The notes beneath the pieces are model-generated. The model had not been told where the DNA came from. It ran no database searches and saw only the letters and a list, made by a program, of their open reading frames with translations. Position numbers and translations under genes: made by a program. Below are positions 8,146-17,355 of a DNA stretch of 25,000 nt, piece by piece. Numbering within the stretch: position 1 is the stretch's first letter; each line of letters starts with the position of its first letter. Origin of the DNA: Balamuthia mandrillaris (taxonomy: Eukaryota > Discosea > Longamoebia > Balamuthiidae); contig JAVKOQ010000138.1 of NCBI GenBank assembly GCA_031835245.1, positions 1-25,000 of the forward strand, read 5' to 3'.

Positions 8146-8276
8146 TTGTTATACCACTTTCCTATAATACCTCCTTGTATATATATATATTTCTTTCTTT
8201 TATTCTATTGCAGGTCTTTTCCCTATGCCCACCGAGTTGGTGTCCCTAGGCTGTACCCCTACCAGCCTTATCACAG
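8146..8276 (+). repeat. dispersed repeat R1, copy 2
   Basis: Second copy of the repeat at 4637-4774, same orientation. It includes a longer TA-dinucleotide run and the shared AGGTCTTTTCCCT block. Upstream is an AT-rich forward frame (from 8023) with no motif. Confidence 0.5.
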
Positions 8277-8345
8277 TGTCAAAAAAAAACATTGCAACAA
8301 AAGAAAGAAAAGCCTTTATAACTTAGTGCACCACAATTGCCCTAA

Positions 8346-10540
8346 TCAAAAACTCCAAAGGAGCACCATTATCCAAACAAAGGAAAGTAGTGGCTTGATT
8401 AAGGGTAGTTGGTAGTCCATTCCATATTGGGTTGTATGCTCCTCAAAGTATTGCACAACATAGTCTGCAAAGGAAAAGGTGACCAACTGTTTGCTACCCT
8501 TGGAGTGATGTAGATAGACGTTCAATGCATTCAACACATGCATCAAAGGGAGTTTTTGGTTCTTGAAGGTGATGTTTGAGTTTAATGGAACGGGTGGCAT
8601 TTTGAATTTGTCCCACAGAAGAAGGGACACATAGACATCATACCAGCCATACTTGGAAGAAGACAGACTCGGAAAAACATCAGTGCGGCACTCAATGTTT
8701 CATACACATGTTGTAAAATAAGAACGGGAATGATGGCGGAGACAAAGTAAGTACGAGACCCGAACTTAATTTACTAAAAGTGAAGAGTACAAGTGATAGT
8801 AAAGTATCTTGTGTTTTGTTGTAAGTTGTCCCGAGAGGAAAAAGAAGAAGAAGCAAGGAGAGGCAGTATTTAAGCTAGAACAATTATCCAAAAAAGAAGA
8901 ACAGAGAATATCAGCATAAAAGGGCAGAGAGAGAAAACAACAAGAAAGGAGAAGTTCAAGAAAGGAGAAGTTGGACACCGAGAGGTTTCCTCAGGTCGAC
9001 AGGCATGAGGGAGAGGTCGACAGGAAGAGAAGAAGGGCTATTATGTTGGAGTTTTCCAACACACATGGGAATCCAGCAGCGATTCGATACGTTCCACACT
9101 GCTTAATTGGTTGCCAGGTATGAGTCTTGCTAGGATCATCAAACACTGGGACAAGAAAACCAGAAAAAAAGTTAAACGATCGCAAAGTGACAGCACCAAG
9201 GGTGAGATGGTACCTCATGCAGCAAACGTGGTACGCCCGCTGTCCGCTTTTCAAGAGCTATGGATAAGGGTTCGAGGAGCTCCTCAGTCAGACCATGAGC
9301 TTGCAAATGCTGGAACAAAGGGACGCCGTTTGTCAATTTTGCAAGAAGAACTATTTCAGTAATGTGTTTTGCACTAAGACTTCCTAGCACTATGGATGTT
9401 ATCGGAGTAGGAGACGTTAGGGTAGAAATCATGACCTGGCCTATAAGCGAAAAGCCTGCCTGTTTGCCAGTGACAAACACAAAGGCGCGCTTGAGTAATG
9501 GCCCAAGCAGGACCCAGACATCGTAGTACCGCTGCAACAGAGCTGGGAGAAGGCCAAATCGTCGGGATCTTTCCTGTCTATGGAGGTCCATTCAGGGATA
9601 GCTCGGTCAAATCTGCTTAGCTCCAGTGCCCCAATCTGGAGGCACGAAGGTTAAGATTGTTGGAAAAGCTGGGAGACGAGAGAAACGGACGACAAACCTC
9701 ATCAAAATGTAAAAAAAAAAAGGCTGGGAGCGAGGAGATTTCGGCGCTCTGTTTTTTCTCCTCTTCCAAGTAGGCAAAAGAACGTCAAGATCGAGCGAAG
9801 GTAGCTTGTTGAAGGCTTCGTATGCTGCCCAAGGGCTCCCTAAAGACAATGCCGCCCAGAGTGTCTTGAAAATAAACCAGTAAAGGCTCTTTTCTAAGCC
9901 TTCAGTCGGTACGAAGTCGGTAAAATCCAGCAGCACGTAACGAGCCTGACACAGCATCTTAACAGGCTCCCCATAAGATTGAATGACCTCAGCTTTGAAC
10001 TCTGGGTCCGCGTCAAGTTCTCTGGCGAACGCCTCGCACAGGTGCCGCCCCATTGCGGTTTTGCCTTGGGGCAAGTTAGCTCTGTTGGTCGTGCGGCAAG
10101 ATAAGAGAGCTTCTTACCTGAGCCAAACATTTGCAAGTCACCAAGCACGGTTTTGCTCCCTTAGCGACATTTACGAAGTTGTGTAGAAGCAGGCTGGCAA
10201 TCACCCTTGTTTCCTTCTCTCTGTCAACAAATGGCAATGTGAAGGACCAAGTTTGGTTAACTTCCCATCGGAACAGCTCGTTGTCCTCTTCTTGTATCGA
10301 ATCTTCACATTGTTTTGTTGGTAATCTTGATTTTCTTCCTCTGCAGAGCCCAACAACAAAATAGCTGCAAGATGCTCCTTTTAAGCAAGTGAAGTTTCGC
10401 TTGTATCTTCGCATCCATTCAACGAACGATGGCCAGACCTCCCGGAGATAAGCTGCTCGTACACATCACATCCGTTTTGTAGAGGATTCACGTTGATTTG
10501 CGACCCTCTCCACCTCTTTGGATCTTGCTCAGCGCTGAGG
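8346..10540 (-). pseudogene. Crinkler-like P-loop NTPase pseudogene, split by a solo LTR
   Basis: Read on the minus strand, pieces of one P-loop NTPase occur in order. An upstream part has VDREKETRVIASLL. Walker A, MFGSGKTAMGRHL, forms across an intron at 10065-10117. Next come ARYVLLDFTDFVPTEG, SLYWFIFKTLW and a Walker B-like FLHFDE near 9710. WVLLGPLLKRAFVFVTGKQ, LSAKHITEIVLL and GVPRLL follow, and after an intron of about 66 bp ending near 9134, SSVERIESLLDSHV. There the frame meets a solo LTR (8709-9061). Beyond the LTR the gene resumes as YETLSAAL and later WYDVYVSLLLW, to a stop at 8346. At least three frameshifts (near 10160, 9780 and 8690) add to the insertion. Such NTPases are found with Crinkler-type proteins in protists; that family name is tentative. 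The 5' end is not defined. Confidence 0.6.
8705..9065 (-). mobile_element. solo LTR 2 (353 bp) inserted in the NTPase pseudogene
   Basis: On the minus strand the LTR runs from 9061 to 8709. It begins TGTTGGAAAACTCCAACATAA and ends TTACAACA. The flanks are CACA on the plus strand at 8705-8708 and 9062-9065, a 4-bp target-site duplication. It carries two GTCGAC sites and a TTAAATAC box as in LTR 1. Removing the LTR and one CACA restores an open frame across the junction (DSHV-YETLSAAL), which supports both the boundaries and the insertion. The first codons of the LTR give the interrupted gene an early stop. Confidence 0.8.
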
Positions 10541-10768
10541 TTGTAGAGGGAGTGGGTGCATTAGGGGCCCTCCGTTGTAGAGCGTTGTAGAGGCATGGTG
10601 TGTTTGAGGGTAACTTCTTCTCCCACACACCGAAAAAAAAGCACAATTAATTAGCATGGTAGCGGTGGGGGTAACGCCAGCAAGTAGCAGTGGCCAGCCG
10701 CCTTCCTGCCCTTTCCAACACAGGCGTAACGCCAGCAAACAGGCCAGGAATAAGAGTTGGTTGCGAGG
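10541..10768. promoter_or_regulatory. divergent intergenic region with short direct repeats
   Basis: This lies between the NTPase pseudogene (-) and the kinase gene (+). GTAACGCCAGCAA occurs twice (10671-10683 and 10726-10738). GTTGTAGAG occurs three times between about 10540 and 10595. These could be promoter elements of the kinase gene, but no TATA box or other core element is evident, so the regulatory role is inference. Confidence 0.3.
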
Positions 10769-13264
10769 ATGGAACGCGTGAAAGGCTTGGCCCAAAAATT
10801 TGAGAATGCTGCGCGGCTCAACCAAGAACCTGGTTCGTTTGTTTTCTTTCTGGTATGGACTATATTTCCCAGGCCCAACCAAATAATCTATTATCCCCTT
10901 CCCCCCCTCCAAACACCACCAAGGCAAACGTGGAACCTGGCGACTTTCCACCAAGAACACGTTTCAGATCTCAGCCCCAACGGGCCCCGCTGTACATAAA
11001 GTGCACGTAGACACAAGTTATAAATGGGGCGGAGAGGGCGGCGACCCTTCCGAACAGTTCGAGTTAGGAGACAAACTAGGCCAAGGGTTCGTCGTTTTCC
11101 CTTCTTTTGTTTATTGATTTATTTTTCGTTCCATTTTCCCACGGGTGGTGAGAGCTTCTTTACTCGCTTGTTGCTTTTTTTTTTTGTTTTGACGAGACCA
11201 TCTTTGTGTCTATAGGGCGTACGGATCTGTATATAAAGGCAAACACAAGGCATCAGGGCTGGTAATGGCTATCAAAAGCATGAGCAACTTGGGACCCGCC
11301 GCAGAGTCTGTAGAAAAGGAGATTGAAATTTTGAAACAGTGCAAACACAAACATATTGTACAATACTACGGCTGTTGCCCTAAAGGCAAAACCCTTTGGG
11401 TATGCTTCTTTTTTCCTTCTCCTTTCTCCTTTTTGTTCTGAAAGGTGCTTTCCTTCATTTACATGCGCTTCCTGTTAACGACACAGATATTGATGGACTT
11501 TTGCGGCGGAGGTGCTGTGAATGATTTGATGGGTAAAATGAGCCCTCCTGTCCTCAAAGAAGAGCAAATAGCTGCTATTTTGGCAGAGAGTCTCAGAGGG
11601 CTTGTATATCTTCATTCAAAGCACATCATTCATCGCGACATTAAAGGTATTTCATGCCATAATAACTTTGTTTAGCCAGGTCTGTTTTTACTGACTCTTC
11701 ACCATTGTAGCCGCCAACATACTTTTAAATGAGCAAGGCCGAACGAAACTTGGTTTGTCTTTTGTTCGTTTGACTTTGTTTCTTTTGTTTAAATATCGTG
11801 CCTGACTCCTTTTATTTGAAACAGCCGACTTTGGTGTTTCTGCTCAAGTCAAAGATCATGCCACCGTCCAAACAACCGTTGGAACTCCTTTGTGGATGTA
11901 ATATTCCCTCTGCTCTCTGCTCTCTGCTCTCTCCTCTCTCCTCTCGCTTGCTCGCTCTTTGCTGATGATAGGTGACGTTAGGAGTCCAGAAGTTCTGGAT
12001 GGAGAGAGCTACAATGAAAAAGCAGATATATGGTCACTTGGTGTTACTGCTATTGAAATGGCTGAAGGCGAACCCCCACACCAGAAAGAAAGTTTGATGA
12101 AGGTAATGCCTTATTAATTTCTTTGATGAGCGTTCCTCACAAACCAATGTGAAAAGGCAATGGCCAAGATATTGAGTGGACCACCACCGCGACTGAAAGA
12201 GCCCAGCAAATGGTCTCCGGAGTTCAACAAGTTCATAGAGGATTGTCTTGATAAGGATCCTGCTAAACGACCATCTTCCACGGAGCTGCTTGAGGTTTGT
12301 CTCATTTTTTTTGCATCCTTTTTTTTTTTTCATGACCTTACTTACTTGGGGAGTAACTTGAAACAATAGCACCCTTTCGTGAAGAGCGTTGCCTCACCGA
12401 AACAAGTATTGCGGCAGATGCTCACTGAGCTTGGCATTTACAAGCCTAAAGAGCGGAGAGGAGGGTCATCGGGCTCTGAGGGTGCAGGGCAGCAGGAAAA
12501 ATCAAGCTCAAAGAAGGATGGAACAGGCGAGCAGTCGTTGGCAGAATTTGAGAAACTTGCCGAACAACTGAAGAAGGAACTGGAGATGGAAAGGAACTTG
12601 ACGCTGGGGCTGGGTGGTGATAAGATTGCAGATTGGGGGGATAAAGCAGCCCTCGAGGCCCTAAAGGAAAGAATAGACGAAACAGAGAGGGAACTCAAAG
12701 CTACCATCCGCAGGACGAATGTTAATGCAAGGAAGATGGCAGAAATGAAGATAGAGCTTGATGAGGCACAAAGAGCAATCAAGGGCTTGGAGCAAAGCTG
12801 CTTTTCTCTCGACCAAATGAAAAAAATTCTCTCCATTCCTGCAGCTGTGAAACAGGAATCGGGCTCTCAACGTTCCCCAGTACCGGCAAGAAGGACCGAA
12901 CAGAAGAATGCCTCCAAGGCAGATAGAAGAAAAACATGGGGCCAGGGTGCCGGTGGCTCTGAGGCGGCAATCAGCAACAGGTCCCTCGTTCAGAAAAAGT
13001 CCAAAGATAAAGAGGAGGATGAGCTCGACAAAAAATACAAGGTATATTTACTGGCTTGTCATCATCTGGCTTGCTGGTGATGAGCAGAGGTTGCTAACTC
13101 TTTTTTTTTTTTTTCAGGGCTGTTCCAGCGAACAATTAATCAAAGAGATAAAGCTGTTGGACGCACAACACAGGCATGCGCTTGTCAACAAGCAACAGAC
13201 TGACCAAACTGTTCAGTTGCTCTTGTCTGAAATTGACATTCTGAAACGAAAGGCGAGCAAGTAA
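10769..13264 (+). CDS. Ste20-family (MST/GCK-like) Ser/Thr protein kinase
   Basis: Exons: 10769-10832, 10975-11086, 11216-11399, 11487-11646, 11711-11752, 11825-11897, 11982-12102, 12157-12294, 12370-13041 and 13118-13264 (570 aa). The first exon and its acceptor are least certain; the rest fit splice signals and phase. The kinase domain (about residues 50-300) shows the glycine loop [18 protein letters not shown] (ATP-binding Lys), VEKEIEIL (C-helix Glu), HRDIKAANILL, DFGVSAQ, GTPLWMSPEV and [27 protein letters not shown] and GVSAQ are typical of GCK/MST kinases that act upstream of MAPK or Hippo/NDR pathways. The C-terminus is charged, with coiled-coil stretches at about 335-460 and 522-570. 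The latter sits where MST kinases carry a dimerising SARAH domain, but I cannot show it is one. APE is replaced by SPE, a mild change. The gene converges on the PIPK gene. Confidence 0.9.
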
Positions 13265-13370
13265 GTGCAGCACCGCCATGAACCTCTTTGATTGTGCGAA
13301 AGGGAGGATCAAATAAAGCAGTATTTGTTACACATAGGGCGCCGCCTTAATCTCCTTCCGCAACCATTCG
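13265..13370. terminator. convergent 3' intergenic region (106 bp)
   Basis: The stop codons of the kinase (+) and PIPK (-) genes are only 106 bp apart. An AATAAA-like AAATAAAG at about 13311 is on the plus strand. Polyadenylation signals of the two genes must be within or overlap this spacer, so overlapping 3' UTRs are likely. Confidence 0.4.
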
Positions 13371-16300
13371 TCAGTCGATGTAGTTGGTTATGAACCGAAG
13401 AAACCGTTCCACATACTTTTGTGGAGAACAGACTGAAATACCGTCTTTGTTGTAAACCAAGGCCTTCATGTTGTGCTCCAGCACTTTTTTGGTGTTGTAG
13501 GGTTGCAGTATGTCAATTATGGCGCAGTAATAAATGGCGTTCTTTGGCATTCGGTCGTTGTCGCTGGCAAATATGCCCCCGTCTGCTCTTTTCAGTTGAG
13601 TGGCACTGTTTTGAATACAAAAAAACAAAAAAGTTACTACGAGCTGAATAGTTAGCAATGCACGATGCACTTTACCTTAGTGGGGTTATCACTGGTTCAT
13701 TTTCTTCTCTATCCAAGAAGTGGACGCCCAGCAACAAGCTGTAGTCTATAATGCCAAAGCTTGCCAAGAACTGGAGAGAGAGGAGAGAGAGCGAGAGAGA
13801 GCGAGAGAGAGAGAGAGAGAGGAGAGGAGATAGGAGAGGGAGAGAGTAATTAATCCAAGAACAGAGCATGTATACAGAATGCCATAGGTGACTGGGATAC
13901 CTCTGCATCTCTTTGGAGGAGTGATACAAATCGTGCTTTGCGCTCTGTACCAAGAGCCATCCGGAAGCGGCCTATCAGATCCAAATCTTTTAACATGAGG
14001 GCGTCTATAGGTTTATCCATCGTACATGAAAATAATGTCTGCCTTCCCACAGTAGATCCCTAGTGTAAATTTCAAAGATTGATCACAGCTTCTCTTATTT
14101 CCACACTTACTACACGTACCTTCAAGTCATACCGCTCGTGGATCTTCTTTGGAGTTGCGAAAATGTTTAGCATTACTATAAAGCGAACTTCGTCTACAGC
14201 TGACATTTTCATGCGATACATTCCCACAAACCGCGTTAACAAAGACTCCCCATCTTTACATAGATGCTTTTCCAAGAGAATCAGTTACCAGCGAACAACG
14301 CAACCCAAACAAACTTAACAGGTTGCAGATGATAGCTTACCTCATAGTAATGAGTGAGTATCCGTCTTAGAAATTTAGTTTCAGCAGGCGGCATAGTTTT
14401 AAGAACTAGCAGTAAAGGAGAATACCCAAAAGGTAAGTCATACTTGGTAACAATACAAACACTCTGATTATTGATAGCATACCAAATTGGTTGTCCTTTG
14501 TTATGTACAAAAAATTGCCACTTTTGCCCGAGAATGCCAAGTCTGAAAAACCTTCTTTACAAACAGAACGCTTTGTGTGCATCAGCAACTTAATAGAGAG
14601 CGAGAAAGTTCTAACAAATACAAACCACATAATCGTCCTCGCTAAAGCCAGCTCTGTGCCGAAGCTCTCGAAAAACAAGAGGGGCATACTCTCGAAAAAC
14701 AAACTTGTCTTCGTCCTTCTTCAAGGTAAACGTGTTTTTGTCCTTAAAGTCCTCCTCAACGAAACGGCGATCAGCAACAGTTGGTCGTTGTGGTAATAGG
14801 GGAGGACGTGCTGTGGGTTGTTCGTGTTGTTGTTGTTGTTTGGAGTTGGGTTGTTTGTTCATGCCGAGGAAGGATGACATTTCTTTGGCCAAAGCCGCGA
14901 TTGAAGCGCCGTAGTAGGCAGCAGCGCCATGTATATCCGGAAAGCGGGTGATAGGGTGGCGCTGCAGAGATAGTTCGATGGCGGAGCGTATACCCTGCCT
15001 CATCCTGTGTCTCATCATAACTTCCTTTTTGCGCGCGGGCTTATCGCTGGTTTCCTCCAATTCCAGTTCTTCTTTCTGTTCTTCTTTTCCTTCTTCGTAG
15101 CTATCCGTTTCTTTGGGGGACTTTCCTGCACCAACAACAGAGTCGTTATCCGCGCCAGATGGGATGAAAGGCAGACGCCGTAGCCGCTCTTGCTCTTGCT
15201 GTATCAGACGTTTTACCCATCCACTTCTGTCATCTGACTCGGATCCCATGTCATTCCCGTCCTTGGCAATATCTCCACTGCCACCACTGCCGTTGCCATC
15301 ATCACTGGTACCGCTAGAGCCGCTATTAGGCCTGCTTGTTGTAGCTCTTCCTTCCTTGATAGTAGATAAGGTCACCTTCTGGCCTTCTCCTTTTCCTCGC
15401 TCCTCCAAACTATTGGTTAATGGGAGCTCTTTCGCGACGTCGATCTCCTCCTCTCGTTCATCGTCTCCCGCTAGAACAACCCTAACCCAACCATACCGCT
15501 TCAGCTCATCTACCTCCACTTTATCTTCCACTTTACTTATTGATGCTGTTTTTTCTACTGCACGATGTACTGTAGTTGTTGGAGGGTTAACGTTGGCGGT
15601 GGTCCTATGTAATGAACGAGCAGCCGCGATCGTTGTTCCTGATCTAACTTTTGTGGTCGCCCCAAGCAGTTGGGAAGGCGGTGGTCGTGGTGGAAATTCC
15701 TCCTGGGTTGAACCGGGACCCATTGGTCTCTTGTCGGGTGGGCTCCTGGCGGTGGATGTAGCCCGCATCGTGCCGGACGTCGTTACACCCGTACGCTGGC
15801 TGCGGCCCGTTTCTCCTCCTCTATTTGCTGCTGTGCCTCCTCTTGCTCCTAGTTTTCTGGGATCATCGCCACCATCCAAGCTCCGGCTGCATTTATTTGT
15901 TGGTTTTTGAACGCTCACACCTCACAGAAACAGGAAGGAAAACACAAGAAGATAGATAATGAACGAACCTTCGACGGCGGCGGGTGTAACTGATAAGTTT
16001 AGGTGCAGAGACAGTTGGTGCTACAGATGACGCTATCAAGACGGAGGAAGAAGAGGGAGAGCGAGCAGAAGAAGAACTGCTGCTACCTGTTGTTGGCAAC
16101 AGAGTGTTCGCAGCGCTAGCGGATGGAGGTGGGGCAGGGGATGGAACGGTGGTATCATTGGCCTTGCCTATGCGCCTAAAGTTGGAAGGAGATGATATTG
16201 AGAACTGGTTGTTGTTGCTATCATTCCTAAGTGAAGACCAGGGAAGAAACAGCTTCTTCAGAGTGGAACCTGTCTCAGCAGTACTGGTGGTATTGGCAGT

Positions 16301-17011
16301 AGAGCTGCTCGGGAGGGTGGTAGTAGCAGCAGTGGTTAAGACGGAGGCCGTACTAGCGCCTTGGTTGGTTGGTAATGGAGTAGAGGAATGCGTAGAAACG
16401 GCTGCCACTATTTTCGTGGTAGTAGGAGGGTTAACATTGGTGTTGTTGTTGCTGTTGTTGGCATTTGTATTCGTATGAAGGCTAGGGCGGTAGCTGTGGC
16501 TATGCTGCTGCTGTTGGAGGTGGTGCTCCTGCTGGTGAGATAGTTCAGGGGAAACAACATGGCGTGAGATGGTATCATGGGAACGTGTCCTAGGAGGACG
16601 TGGGGGTGCACTTTTGGGAACAGCGGCAGCACCACTTCTGGCTGTATCAGAGGTAATGGTGGGAGTAGGGGCGGCAGCAAGGCCGGTGCTCTTAGTGGGG
16701 TGACGCAGAGCTCTTGCAGAGCCATAAGCTCGCCCGAGCAAATGCCCTCCCCCTCCTTCCACTGGGCTATGCACCGCAGCAGCTGTTTGGTTGGAGGGAG
16801 CAGTGGAAGCAGCTGTGGGCAAATGTGCTTGCATTTGCTGTCGTGGTCGTGGTTGTGGCAGTGGCTTCGGAGGTGCACCACCACCCCCAGAGGTCCCAGC
16901 AGCGCTAATAGCATGAGAAGGCATTACTGATGGTAACTGAGAGCGCCCTTGTGGCGGTGGCAAGGAGGGAGGCGGTCCTCGGCGGCTCCCTTCTCCGGCT
17001 GCTTGTTGCAT
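13371..17011 (-). CDS. phosphatidylinositol phosphate kinase (PIP5K-like)
   Basis: Exons in order: 17011-15969, 15913-14622, 14542-14483, 14405-14341, 14266-14120, 14059-13901, 13770-13676 and 13605-13371 (1031 aa). All phases agree. Residues 1 to about 740 are low complexity (Pro, Ser, Thr, Asn, Gln, His), probably disordered. The C-terminal lipid-kinase domain has FVFREYAPLVFR (about 752), SGKSGNF (783), the catalytic Lys in VLKTM (801), YDLKGS (866-871), LKDLDL, FLASFGIIDYSLLLG (923-937) and CAIIDILQPYN (metal-binding Asp about 985). The activation loop KKVLEHNMKAL carries the Glu that marks type I PI4P 5-kinases, so the likely reaction is PI4P to PI(4,5)P2 at the plasma membrane. The kinase core is spread over seven exons, while the tail is nearly two exons. 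The start is the first ATG of the long open exon and faces the AsnRS gene. Confidence 0.92.
13773..13847. repeat. GA-microsatellite in a PIPK intron
   Basis: About 75 bp of GA/GGA repeats fill half of the 130-bp intron 13771-13900. On the coding (minus) strand this is a CT tract directly before the acceptor CTCCAG, so it doubles as an extended polypyrimidine tract. Confidence 0.85.
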
Positions 17012-17355
17012 TGTTATTGAAGGGGGATGCCCACTGCCCCTTAATTAGTGATGATGGCGGTGAGAGGAGGGAGAAGCGGAGGAGGGTTGTTTTGCGGGTG
17101 GGATGCTGGAGAGGGTGTTGGAGGGGGGTAATTGACTCTTCTCTTAGGGTGGTCTTTCTTCTTCTTCTGCTGAATTAAGGCTGTGCCGCCAGCCGTCCCC
17201 CCTTTTGTTTTGTTTTTGTTTTGCGCCAACAACAACAGCGCAACACTTCACTTTCGTCCCTGCTACCACTGCTACTCGCTCCCACCCCACCCCCCTCCCT
17301 GAGTGAGACTTAGCCTGCTGCTGCCCCGAGCAAACCACCACCGCCACCACACAAA
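17012..17355. promoter_or_regulatory. divergent promoter region of PIPK (-) and AsnRS (+)
   Basis: The 344 bp separate two divergent start codons, so transcription of both genes must be driven from here or from within the 5' UTRs. The sequence is G/T-rich on the left and C-rich on the right. I see no clear TATA box. A C-rich block around 17278-17300 precedes the AsnRS start. Shared regulation is inference. Confidence 0.5.

Noticed and set aside
11024..11215. Forward frame starting MGRRGRR as the kinase N-terminus
   Set aside because: It is out of frame with [10 protein letters not shown], which is clearly the start of the kinase domain, and it runs through the intron at 11087-11215.
12438..12836. 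Minus-strand open frame of 132 codons
   Set aside because: It is antisense to the kinase coiled-coil exon. Ser/Phe/Leu-rich shadows of Glu/Lys-rich coding are expected.
15113..15910. Long forward open frame (265 codons)
   Set aside because: It is antisense to PIPK exon 2 and is Ser/Pro/Leu-rich, reflecting the low-complexity coding strand. No motif supports it.
16104..16930. Several open frames on both strands over PIPK exon 1
   Set aside because: They are shadow frames of Gln/Ser/Thr/Pro-rich coding repeats. Only the frame that splices into the lipid-kinase domain is supported.
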